This document shows, piece by piece, positions 7,419-15,648 of a DNA stretch of 64,000 bases. The first letter of the stretch is position 1. Each line of letters begins with the position of its first letter. The stretch comes from Acidimicrobiales bacterium (GTDB lineage: Bacteria > Actinomycetota > Acidimicrobiia > Acidimicrobiales > MedAcidi-G1). Both the position numbers and the translations under genes were made by a program. The notes beneath the pieces were generated by a model, which did not search any database, had not been told where the DNA came from, and worked only from the letters and a program-made list of their open reading frames with translations. The stretch covers positions 1 through 64,000 of the forward strand of contig JAKURY010000011.1 in assembly GCA_022452145.1 (NCBI GenBank), read 5' to 3'.

Positions 7419-9707
7419 ATGAACGAATCCGCCACCAGCCAGGCCGACCAGGTCATCGGTCGCGCCACCAGCGAGTCCACCCCCTGGTGGCCCGATCCCG
7501 TCCTGCCGGCCAGCGGTACTCCGAACGTGGTCGTGGTGCTCCTGGACGACACCGGCTTCGCCCACCTCAGTTGCTACGGAGGGCTGGTGGACACCCCCAA
7601 CTACGACCGCCTGGCTGAACGCGGCCTGCGCTACACCAACTTCCACACCACGGCGCTGTGCTCGCCGACCCGGGCCTGCCTCCTGACCGGTCGCAACCAC
7701 CACGCGGTCGGCATGCGGGCCGTCTCTAACTTCGACACCGGATTTCCCAACATGCGGGGCAGGATCGCCCGCTCGGCCGGAACCATGGCCGAGATGCTCA
7801 GCGACGAGGGTTTCGCAACGTGGGCGGTGGGCAAGTGGCATCTCGCCCCCATGCGCGAGGCATCGGCCGTCGGACCATTCGGAGACTGGCCGCTGCAGCG
7901 CGGCTTCGACCGCTACTACGGGTTCATGCAGGGGGAGACCGACCAGTTCCACCCCGAGTTGTACGAGGACAACCGGCTCGTCGACCCGCCCCGCACACCT
8001 CAGGACGGATACCACGTCACCGAGGACCTCCTCGACCGCGCCATCGACCTGGTGCGGACCCAGCACACGATGGTTCCCGAGCGTCCCTTCTTCCTGTACT
8101 TGGCGTTCGGAGCCACCCACGCGCCCCACCAGGCGCCCGACGCCTACCTCGAGAAGTGGCGGGGACGCTTCGACGACGGCTGGGACGTCGCCCGCCAGCA
8201 GGTCTACGAGCGTCAGTTGGAAATGGGCGTCATCCCGGCCGGAACGGAACTGGCTCCCCGCAACCCTGGCGTGGAGGCGTGGGCAGACCTCTCAGCCGAG
8301 GAGCGGGCGGTGGCTTGTCGCCTCCAGGAGGCGTTCGCCGCCATGCTGGACCACACCGACGCGCAACTGGGCCGCCTGCTTGACACCCTCGACAACCTGG
8401 GTATCGCCGAGGACACCATCGTCGTGGCGCTCAGCGACAACGGGGCCTCCCAGGAGGGCCGGGCCCTAGGTGTGCTTGACTCGTTCCGCCACTTCAACGG
8501 TGACGACCAGCCCCTGGACGAAGCCCTGGACCGGCTGGCGGACATCGGTACCAGAACCAGCAGCACCAACTACCCGTGGGGGTGGGCCCAGGTCGGCAAC
8601 ACCCCGGGCAAGCGGTACAAGCAGAACACCCATTCCGGCGGAATCCGCGATCCACTCATCATCTCGTGGCCTGGAGGGATCGAACTCGCAGCGCTGGGCC
8701 AGGTTCGGACCCAGTTCCACCATGTGATCGACCTGGCGCCGACCCTCCTCGAACTGCTGGGGATCGCCGCTCCCGGGGAGATCGCGGGGGTTGCCCAGCA
8801 GCCCATCGAGGGCACCAGCCTCGCCTACACGTTCAAGCAGAACGCCAACGACGCCGTCGCCGTTCCCACCCAGAAGGAACGGCAGTACTTCGAGATGTTC
8901 GGCCATCGCGCCATCTGGGCCGACGGCTGGAAAGCGGTGGCCTTCCACCGGCCCGACACATCGCTGGACGACGACGTGTGGGAGTTGTACCACCTGGACG
9001 AGGACTTCTCCGAGTGCAACGACCTGGCAGCGACCCAGCCTGAGCGGCTGGCGGACATGGTGGAGATGTTCTGGGAGGAGGCCGAGCGTTACCAGGTTCT
9101 ACCGATCATGGACCGCTCCGGGGGCCTGTTCGCAGGCCACCCCACCCCCGGTACCCCTCGGGCCCGAGACCAGTTCGTGTACCTGCCACCCACCCAGCGA
9201 GTCCCCATGGACTCGGCACCTGCCCTGGGCTCACGCAGTTGGACCATGCGCTTCGAGGTGGAGAGACCGGTCGGGGACGAGGCCGGAGTCCTCCTGGGAT
9301 TCGGCACCGTGAACAATGGCCTGGTGGTCTACGTAGACGACGACGGGCACCTCGTATATGACCACAACGCCTACTCGAACCACACGGTGGTGCGTTCTCT
9401 GGATCCCGTCCCCGTCGGCTCGAGCGTGCTGGAGGTCCACCAGGATCGGGTTCGGCGCGGGCCCGGACGCGCCCATCTAGTGGTCGACGGCGTCCAGGTG
9501 GCCGATGTCATCGTCCCGCTCGTACCGGTCATGGTCTCCTCCATCGGCATGGACATCGGACGCAACCCCACTGGCATCAGCAGTGCCTACGAAGCGCCCT
9601 ACGAGTTCGCCGGGCGCCTGGCCCGTGTTGAGATCGGCACCACGCGGTCGTTCCGCCCCGAAGAGGAGACTGCCATCGAGCTGGCGGCCGCCGCCGAGAT
9701 GCAGTGA
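7419..9707 (+). CDS. Arylsulfatase (type I, formylglycine-dependent)
   Basis: 762 residues, typical of large AtsA-like arylsulfatases. The metal site starts with VVVLLDDTGFAHLSCYGG (37-54); the modified cysteine is Cys81 in CSPTRACLLTGR, the CxPxR motif that is converted to formylglycine. Later motifs are VGKWHL, the DNGAS metal site and SHGGI-like HSGGIRDP. A C-terminal beta-sandwich (about 590-755) is the usual extra domain of this subfamily. It hydrolyses sulfate esters with calcium. No classical signal peptide is seen, so it is probably cytoplasmic. The maturase that makes formylglycine is not in this window. Start ATG 7419 chosen because upstream in-frame sequence overlaps the hydroxylase gene. 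Confidence 0.9.
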   Translation: MNESATSQADQVIGRATSESTPWWPDPVLPASGTPNVVVVLLDDTGFAHLSCYGGLVDTPNYDRLAERGLRYTNFHTTALCSPTRACLLTGRNHHAVGMRAVSNFDTGFPNMRGRIARSAGTMAEMLSDEGFATWAVGKWHLAPMREASAVGPFGDWPLQRGFDRYYGFMQGETDQFHPELYEDNRLVDPPRTPQDGYHVTEDLLDRAIDLVRTQHTMVPERPFFLYLAFGATHAPHQAPDAYLEKWRGRFDDGWDVARQQVYERQLEMGVIPAGTELAPRNPGVEAWADLSAEERAVACRLQEAFAAMLDHTDAQLGRLLDTLDNLGIAEDTIVVALSDNGASQEGRALGVLDSFRHFNGDDQPLDEALDRLADIGTRTSSTNYPWGWAQVGNTPGKRYKQNTHSGGIRDPLIISWPGGIELAALGQVRTQFHHVIDLAPTLLELLGIAAPGEIAGVAQQPIEGTSLAYTFKQNANDAVAVPTQKERQYFEMFGHRAIWADGWKAVAFHRPDTSLDDDVWELYHLDEDFSECNDLAATQPERLADMVEMFWEEAERYQVLPIMDRSGGLFAGHPTPGTPRARDQFVYLPPTQRVPMDSAPALGSRSWTMRFEVERPVGDEAGVLLGFGTVNNGLVVYVDDDGHLVYDHNAYSNHTVVRSLDPVPVGSSVLEVHQDRVRRGPGRAHLVVDGVQVADVIVPLVPVMVSSIGMDIGRNPTGISSAYEAPYEFAGRLARVEIGTTRSFRPEEETAIELAAAAEMQ

Positions 9708-9714
9708 GGGGCCG

Positions 9715-11058
9715 ATGGCCAGCGACGACGCCCTGACCAACCAGACAGTCGAACTGCTCCAGGCCCTGATCCGCAACGCCTGCGTCAACGACGGAACGCC
9801 CGAATCCGGTCAGGAGGTTCGCAACGCCGACCTGCTGGCGGCCTACCTCGGGAGCGCGGGCCTCGACGTCCAACGGTTCGAGCCGACGGCCGGCCGGACC
9901 TCGCTGGTGGCCCGTATCGAGGGTTCCGATCCGAACGCCCCCTCGCTCTGCCTGATGGGCCACACGGATGTGGTGCCCGTCAACCCGCACGGCTGGAGTC
10001 GGGACCCGTTCGCAGGGGAACTCGTCGACGGCGAGGTCTGGGGGAGGGGCGCGGTGGACATGTTGAACCTGACCGCCGCACAGGCGGTGGTCTTCCGTGC
10101 GCTGGCCGACCGGGGCTTCCGCCCGAGGGGCGACCTTGTCTTCTTCGCCGTAGCCGACGAGGAGTCCGGCAGCGCCCACGGTGCCCGCTGGATGGCCGCC
10201 AACGAGGCCGACGCCATACGGGCCGACTACGTCCTAACCGAGAACGGCGGGCTCCATTCGGGGACCGATGCGTCGCCCGTCATAAGCGTGAACGTCGCCG
10301 AGAAGGGTGCGGCATGGAGGCGGCTGACAGTACGAGGGACCCCCGGCCACGGCTCCATGCCGTACCGGACCGACAACGCCCTGGTGAAGGCGGCCGCCGT
10401 GGTCCAACGGCTGGCCGATTACAAGCCGCAGCCCCGCTTCCACGAGCTCTGGCGGGCCCAGGTCGAATCGATGGGCCTGCCTGACGAGGCCCGCGACCAA
10501 CTCCTGGACGAGGACAGGATCGACGAGTTCCTGGCCGATGTCCCGCACGCCGGGACCGCCGGTCACCTTCACGCCTGCACCCACACCACCTTCTCGCCCA
10601 ACGTGGGCGAAGGCCCCGGCAAGACAAACGTCATACCCGACCGCGTAAGCATCGACGTGGACATCCGGACCATGCCCGGCGAACACACCGACGAGGTGTC
10701 CGCCCATCTTCGCGAGGCCCTCGGTGACCTGGCCGATCACGTGGAGACCGAGGTCATAATCGACGACGCTGCATCGGCCAGCCGGATCGACACCCCGCTC
10801 TGGGATGCCTTGGAGAGGTCCATCACGAAGCCGTTCCCGTCGGCCCGCCTGAGCCCCCAGTTCATCGTGGGGTTCACCGACGCCCGCGTCTACCGGGAGA
10901 TGGGGTCCGTGGCCTATGGGGCCGGCCTGCTCAGCCCATCGATCAGCGGCGGGGAGTTCTCCCGCCGGTTCCACGGCCATGACGAGCGGATCGACGTGGA
11001 GTCACTACGGCTTACGACAGGTATGTACCTGGACGTCTGTCAGGACATGCTCGGATGA
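9715..11058 (+). CDS. M20-family zinc metallopeptidase
   Basis: 447 residues, common M20 length. Metal ligands are readable in order: MGHTDVVPV (His and Asp), WGRGAVDMLN (bridging Asp), ADEESGSAHG (general-base Glu and metal Glu), and a C-terminal His in RRFHGHDER. The dimerisation domain follows the catalytic half near TPGHGSMPYRTDNA. M20 enzymes include carboxypeptidases, dipeptidases, deacetylases and carbamoylases; the substrate cannot be chosen. Starts 7 bases after the sulfatase stop with GAGGGG just before the ATG, and its stop overlaps the next start by ATGA, so it is translationally coupled downstream. Confidence 0.9.
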   Translation: MASDDALTNQTVELLQALIRNACVNDGTPESGQEVRNADLLAAYLGSAGLDVQRFEPTAGRTSLVARIEGSDPNAPSLCLMGHTDVVPVNPHGWSRDPFAGELVDGEVWGRGAVDMLNLTAAQAVVFRALADRGFRPRGDLVFFAVADEESGSAHGARWMAANEADAIRADYVLTENGGLHSGTDASPVISVNVAEKGAAWRRLTVRGTPGHGSMPYRTDNALVKAAAVVQRLADYKPQPRFHELWRAQVESMGLPDEARDQLLDEDRIDEFLADVPHAGTAGHLHACTHTTFSPNVGEGPGKTNVIPDRVSIDVDIRTMPGEHTDEVSAHLREALGDLADHVETEVIIDDAASASRIDTPLWDALERSITKPFPSARLSPQFIVGFTDARVYREMGSVAYGAGLLSPSISGGEFSRRFHGHDERIDVESLRLTTGMYLDVCQDMLG

Positions 11059-11891
11059 ACACGACTGATCGGCCAGTCGACGGGTTCGACCTGGATCGCG
11101 AGACGACACTCACGTCGCTGGGGGACGGCCGGTACGCCGTCGACGTGAGCGACTGCTGGAACATCGGCGACAACCCGAACGGGGGTTATCTGACAGCCAT
11201 TGCCCTTCAGGCCCTTCGCCGGCTCGGCGACCACCAGGACCCGATGTCGGTGACCACCCACTTCCTGCGACCCGGGTCGGGGGGTCGCCCCGGAGAGGTC
11301 CACACATCGCTCGTACGGTCGGGGCGTTCGGTCACGACCGGACGCGCCACCCTGCTCCAGGACGGGACACAGCGCCTCGAGGTGATTGCGGCCATGGGGG
11401 ACCTGGATACCGCATCCCGGAACGGACACCGCCTGACGATTCCGCCACCAGAGATGCCCCCGGTGGCGGAGTGCGTGGAGCGCGACCTCCTGGAGCAGGG
11501 GGTCAGCCTCTTTATCTCGAGTCGCGTCGACCTTCGCGTCCATCCGGACACCTCCGTCGCCGGAAGGTCCTCCAGAGCCGAGACCCTCGGGTGGATCCGC
11601 TTCGTGGACGGTCGGGAGCCGGACACCCTGGGCGCCGTCCTGTTCTCCGACGCCTTTGCCCCGTCCATCTTTGCCCTCCTGGGTCGCGTCGGCTGGGTAC
11701 CGACAATCGAGCTGACCGTGCACGTCAGGGCGAGGCCCTCACCGGGTTGGATGATGGGGAGGTTCGTCACCGAGGACCTCCAGGACGGCCGGATGATCGA
11801 GGACGGCTACCTCTGGGATGCCGAGGGCCGCCTCATCGCACGATCCCGCCAGCTGGCCATGCTCCTACCGGACGCCGGTGAGGGCGGCTGA
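11055..11891 (+). CDS. Acyl-CoA thioesterase-like double-hotdog protein
   Basis: 278 residues. The N-terminal hotdog carries PNGGYLTAIALQAL (41-54) and VTTHFLRPGSGG, then SVTTGRATLLQDG, features of the TesB-like thioesterase family (4HBT_3). The second half repeats the fold with LGWIRFVDGREPD and IELTVHVRARPSPGW. Such proteins hydrolyse acyl-CoA in the cytoplasm; chain length is not readable. It overlaps the M20 peptidase by four bases and ends 20 bases before a convergent enoyl-CoA hydratase, so the short gap 11892-11910 separates two opposing transcripts with no obvious hairpin. Confidence 0.85.
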   Translation: MNTTDRPVDGFDLDRETTLTSLGDGRYAVDVSDCWNIGDNPNGGYLTAIALQALRRLGDHQDPMSVTTHFLRPGSGGRPGEVHTSLVRSGRSVTTGRATLLQDGTQRLEVIAAMGDLDTASRNGHRLTIPPPEMPPVAECVERDLLEQGVSLFISSRVDLRVHPDTSVAGRSSRAETLGWIRFVDGREPDTLGAVLFSDAFAPSIFALLGRVGWVPTIELTVHVRARPSPGWMMGRFVTEDLQDGRMIEDGYLWDAEGRLIARSRQLAMLLPDAGEGG

Positions 11892-11910
11892 GCGAACCAG
11901 GTCTGGGAAC

Positions 11911-12684
11911 TCAGGTACCAGACCACTCCGGAGGGCGCTTCTCGGCGAACGCCCGTGGGCCCTCCCGGGCATCGTCTGAGGCGAAGACCTTCTCCTGGAG
12001 TGGCCGTTGTATCGCCCACAGCTCCTCCTCGGTGGCGCCCTGTGTGGCCCGGATGACCTGCTTGGAGGCGGCGACGGCCAACGGCGCGTTCCGGGCCACG
12101 CGCTCCGCCAGGGCCAGGGCTTCCTGGAGCGCCTGGCCCGGCTCGGTGAGGCGTGCAATCAGGCCGTGGTCGGCTGCCTCCTCGGCGGTGATGGGATCGG
12201 CGGTTATGGCCATCTCCATGGCCTTGCCGTAGCCGACGCGGCCGGGCAGGCGGAACAGCCCCGCCCCGGCGGCCAACAGGCCTACACCGACCTCCGGGAT
12301 GCCGAGCTTCGCCCCCTTGGCCGCCACCAGCAGGTCGCACGACAGGGCCAACTCCAGTCCGCCGGCCAGGGCGAAGCCCTCGATGGCACAGATGAGGGGC
12401 TTCTGGGCTCCGTTCCGGACGAACTTCAGCATGGGGCCGATGTCCTCACCGCGGGTGAAGGCCTTCAGATCCATGCCGGAGCAGAAGCCCCGTCCGGCTC
12501 CGGTGACCACGCCGGCGGTCAGGCCGGGATCGTCGTCTAGGTCCTGCACGGCGTTCCAGAGCCCGTTGGAGAGGTCGCCGTTTATGGCGTTCATGGCGTC
12601 TGGCCGGTTCAGGGTGATGACCAGAATCCGGTCGCGACGCTCGGTCAGGACTGCCGGCTGATCGGTCTCGTTCGTCTCGCTCAT
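11911..12684 (-). CDS. Enoyl-CoA hydratase/isomerase (crotonase family)
   Basis: 257 residues, standard crotonase size. The oxyanion-hole sequence is GFCSGMDLKAF (66-76) and GFALAGGLELA (103-113). Both catalytic glutamates of true hydratases appear to be kept: Glu111 in GGLELA and Glu131 in LGIPEVGVG. It would add water to 2-enoyl-CoA, or act on a related CoA ester, in the cytoplasm. It is last in a minus-strand run with a 3-hydroxyacyl-CoA-dehydrogenase-like SDR (41 bases upstream) and a Zn alcohol dehydrogenase, a grouping that suits degradation of a short or branched alcohol or acid. Confidence 0.9.
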   Translation of the reverse strand: MSETNETDQPAVLTERRDRILVITLNRPDAMNAINGDLSNGLWNAVQDLDDDPGLTAGVVTGAGRGFCSGMDLKAFTRGEDIGPMLKFVRNGAQKPLICAIEGFALAGGLELALSCDLLVAAKGAKLGIPEVGVGLLAAGAGLFRLPGRVGYGKAMEMAITADPITAEEAADHGLIARLTEPGQALQEALALAERVARNAPLAVAASKQVIRATQGATEEELWAIQRPLQEKVFASDDAREGPRAFAEKRPPEWSGT

Positions 12685-12724
12685 GTAATGGTTCCTCGTG
12701 ATTCGTCAGCTCGGCCGCGTGGGC

Positions 12725-13504
12725 CTACTTGGGGGGCATCCGGATGCCACCGTCCACCCGGATGACCTCGCCGTTCATGTACGGATTGGTGATCAACTCC
12801 ATGACCATGTAGGCCAACTCCTCGGCCGACCCGAGTCGCATGGGGAACAGCACCGACTGGCCTAGATGGGCCTTGAAGGCGTCGCTCTGCTCGCCCTCCC
12901 CGTAGATGGGGGTGTCGATGAGGCCGGGGGCGATCGTGTTGACTCGGATTCCGGCCACAGCCAGGTCCCGGGCGATGGGCAGGGTCATGCCGACGATGCC
13001 GCCCTTGGAGGCCGAGTAGGCGGCCTGGCCGATCTGGCCGTCGAAGGCGGCAACCGATGCCATGTTGACCACGGCTCCCCGCTGGCCGTCCTGGTCCAAG
13101 GGCTCGGTGCGTGCCATGGCAGCAGCAGCACGACTCAGAACGTTGAACGAGCCGATGAGGTTCACCCGGATCACGAACTCGAACTTCATCAGGTCCATGG
13201 GTTCGTTGTCCCTCGAGATGGTGCGACCCGGGTGGCCCAGACCGGCCGAGTTCACGAGCGCCCGCAGCGGGCCCATCTCGGACGCGGCGACCACAGCGGT
13301 GTCGGCGTCATCCGTGCTGGTCACGTCACAGTGGACGAAGAGGCCGCCAAGTTCAGTGGCCACGGCCTGGCCGCGGTCGTCGTTCAGGTCGGCGATGACG
13401 ACGCGGCTACCTGCGGAGGCAAGCTGTCGGGCGCTGGCTTCGCCGATGCCGGATGCTCCGCCGGTGACGACGGACGAGCTGCCTTCGAGGTTCATGCGTG
13501 GCAT
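12725..13504 (-). CDS. Short-chain dehydrogenase (3-hydroxyacyl-CoA dehydrogenase type II-like)
   Basis: 259 residues. Cofactor motif TGGASGIG (14-21) with Asp39 in VVIADLND, which favours NAD over NADP. Catalytic set Asn115, Ser150, Tyr163 and Lys167 (AAYSASKGG) is complete. The segment AVVNMASVAAFDGQIGQAAY is characteristic of HSD10/FadB2-like 3-hydroxyacyl-CoA dehydrogenases. Start at 13504 was chosen because AGGAG lies 6 bases upstream; the in-frame frame continues further up without a good start. It would oxidise the 3-hydroxyacyl-CoA made by the neighbouring hydratase, so the two genes form a consistent two-step beta-oxidation pair. Confidence 0.88.
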   Translation of the reverse strand: MPRMNLEGSSSVVTGGASGIGEASARQLASAGSRVVIADLNDDRGQAVATELGGLFVHCDVTSTDDADTAVVAASEMGPLRALVNSAGLGHPGRTISRDNEPMDLMKFEFVIRVNLIGSFNVLSRAAAAMARTEPLDQDGQRGAVVNMASVAAFDGQIGQAAYSASKGGIVGMTLPIARDLAVAGIRVNTIAPGLIDTPIYGEGEQSDAFKAHLGQSVLFPMRLGSAEELAYMVMELITNPYMNGEVIRVDGGIRMPPK

Positions 13505-13547
13505 GGGGGACTCCTGGACTATTCGGGTGGTCGGTCGTATCGGCCGG

Positions 13548-14630
13548 TCAGCCGTGGGGGAGGAGCACGGTGCGGGCTTCGGCACCCGCCTTGAGGGCGT
13601 CGAAGGCGCCCTGGAGTCCGTCCAGGCCGGCGGTGTTGGACACCAGCTCGTCGAGTCGGAACATGCCCTTCAGGTAGAGGTCGGCGATCAACGGAAAGTC
13701 CGCCCTGGGCCGGCCGCCACCTGCCCGGATGCCCAGGAGGTTCTTGTTCTGGTGCAGGGCCTGGAACGGATAGGTCACCGTCGCAGTCAGGTCGGGGACC
13801 CCGACGGCACAGATGTTCCCCCCGGGCCGGACCATCGAGATGGCATCGGCAAGCAGCTTCGTGCTGCCCACCACTTCGAAGGCGTGGTCGACGCCACTGG
13901 TGCTGGTCTGCTGCACGGCGGCGATGGAATCGAAGTCGTCGCCTTCGGCCAGGATGAAGTCGGTGGCACCGAACTCGACAGCCATTCGCTCCTTGGACGC
14001 CACCCGGTCGATGGCGATGATCTGGGACGCTCCGCTCAGCCGGGCCGCCTGGATGACGTTCAGCCCGACCCCGCCCGCACCGATGACCACCACCGTGTCG
14101 CCCAACTCCACGCGTGCACGGTTGAACACGGCACCGGCACCGGTCATGACCGCGCATCCGATGAGGGCTGCAGAACTTAGGGGTACCTCCTTCGGGATTG
14201 GAACGGCCTGGTTCTCGTGGACGATCGTCTCCTGGCAGAAGGCGCCCAGGTTGGCGAATCCCCAGAGTTCCGTGTCGCCCTCGGTGTGGGTGTGGCGGAG
14301 GCCTCCGAACCCGCAGTTGCCGGGGTCACCGGCCTCACAGGTCGGGCAGTGACCGCAGTTGCCGAACGTCGAGAGCACCACATGGTCCCCGACGGCGCAG
14401 TAGGTGACGGCGGCGCCGACCTCCGCCACCACACCGGCGGCCTCATGGCCGGGCACCAGCGGAGTCGGCATGTAGTACTTGCCCGTGACGCAGCTCAGGT
14501 CGCTGCCGCACACGCCGGCCGCCATGACCTCCACCCTGACCTGGCGTGGCCCGACTGCGGCAGCGTGCTCGATGTGCTCGGACAGGCGGACGTGTTCTTC
14601 GCCGTTCCCCTCCTGGATGAGTCCCAGCAT
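13548..14630 (-). CDS. Zinc-dependent alcohol dehydrogenase (MDR superfamily)
   Basis: 360 residues, usual MDR length. Catalytic zinc ligands Cys41 (GVCGSD), His62-Glu63 (VPGHEAAG) and Cys159; structural zinc cysteines 92, 95, 98 and 106 are all present, so it is a full two-zinc enzyme. Rossmann motif VIGAGGVGLN (182-191) and Asp208 point to NAD. It oxidises an alcohol, possibly with glutathione or mycothiol adducts in some relatives; substrate unknown. First gene of the minus-strand run with the SDR (43 bases downstream) and hydratase. No good alternative start exists upstream; AGAGG touches the ATG. Confidence 0.9.
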   Translation of the reverse strand: MLGLIQEGNGEEHVRLSEHIEHAAAVGPRQVRVEVMAAGVCGSDLSCVTGKYYMPTPLVPGHEAAGVVAEVGAAVTYCAVGDHVVLSTFGNCGHCPTCEAGDPGNCGFGGLRHTHTEGDTELWGFANLGAFCQETIVHENQAVPIPKEVPLSSAALIGCAVMTGAGAVFNRARVELGDTVVVIGAGGVGLNVIQAARLSGASQIIAIDRVASKERMAVEFGATDFILAEGDDFDSIAAVQQTSTSGVDHAFEVVGSTKLLADAISMVRPGGNICAVGVPDLTATVTYPFQALHQNKNLLGIRAGGGRPRADFPLIADLYLKGMFRLDELVSNTAGLDGLQGAFDALKAGAEARTVLLPHG

Positions 14631-14767
14631 CCTCTGGCGGCTCCCGTGTCGTCGTAGTCCGCGCTGCGGCAGAGGTGAGCATTGTCCACCTCGACGGGCC
14701 TCCGGGCCAATACGCGGCGCAGTATGTCTCGGTTCAAGCCAGCCGCCCGATTCTTATGGGCGGCGTG

Positions 14768-15535
14768 CTACCGGGACAGTGAATTCCAGAACTCCAGCAG
14801 GGTCCCGGCCGACTCGCCGGGACGCTCACACATCCACCAGTGACCAGCGCCCTCCAGCGGAGCGTGTCGGGCGCTGAGCCGGTCGGCCATCTCGGCGGCC
14901 CTTCCGGGCGGGCCCACGTAGGGATCTTCCGACGGGTCGACAGCCAGTCCCGGCGGGAGGTCGGCGGCGGCGAGTGCCTCGCCGAGCTGGGCCATCACCG
15001 GCTGGGCTCCAGTGCGGTAGAGGGGCAGGATGCAGGCGGCGATGCTGTCGATGGAGTCAGCTACATCTGCTGCGGCGGCGGCGGCCATGCCGAGGGAGGC
15101 CATCATGGCGATCCGTTCCTCCCGGGTGCCGGCTCGCATACTGGCGACCACCTGTTCTCCGACGTCGGGGGTCTGCCAGAGTTGAGCCATGTCGTGCCAC
15201 ACGTAGTCCGGATGGATGAGCCCTGTGCAGTCGCAGGCCCAGGATCGCACCAGTTCAGGTCGGACGGACAGCAGGCCGAACACGTGACCAGCTCCCCAGT
15301 CATGGCCGATGACGTCCACCGGGCCGCCACTGGTCTCCACGACGGACTCCAACTCCCGCACCAGCCAGTCGCGGTATTCGGAGCGGGTGGCTCCCCAACC
15401 GTCGGGAGAGGGTGAGCCGAAGCCCGGAGGCGAGAGCAGGACGATCCCGTCGACACCCCGGTCGGTCAACTCTCCTACGAGGTCCGACCAGATGGCATCC
15501 GTCTCCGGATTTCCGTGTACGAATACCTTGGACAT
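14768..15535 (-). CDS. Alpha/beta hydrolase with aspartate nucleophile
   Basis: 255 residues. The nucleophile elbow is VIGHDWGAGH with Asp79 rather than Ser, placing it with dehalogenase/epoxide-hydrolase-type enzymes; the oxyanion region is FVHGNPET (5-12) and the catalytic His is His232 in GAGHWWM. The cap region (about 105-190) is alanine-rich and short. It lacks the HGEP pattern of the two HLD-I proteins at the left end and resembles the HGNP class, so epoxide hydrolase or dehalogenase activity are both possible. It stands upstream of the alcohol dehydrogenase run by 137 bases; an alcohol made by this enzyme could feed that dehydrogenase, which is inference only. Confidence 0.8.
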   Translation of the reverse strand: MSKVFVHGNPETDAIWSDLVGELTDRGVDGIVLLSPPGFGSPSPDGWGATRSEYRDWLVRELESVVETSGGPVDVIGHDWGAGHVFGLLSVRPELVRSWACDCTGLIHPDYVWHDMAQLWQTPDVGEQVVASMRAGTREERIAMMASLGMAAAAAADVADSIDSIAACILPLYRTGAQPVMAQLGEALAAADLPPGLAVDPSEDPYVGPPGRAAEMADRLSARHAPLEGAGHWWMCERPGESAGTLLEFWNSLSR

Positions 15536-15648
15536 ACTGGCTCCCCTTGTGAAGTTTCTGCTTGCTGGTCCGCAGCGCTTCGAACCCTCTTCTGCCAGAT
15601 GGCATGGGAAAGGTCCCCCGGTCAGATGCCTTCCGCCATGGCGAGAGC

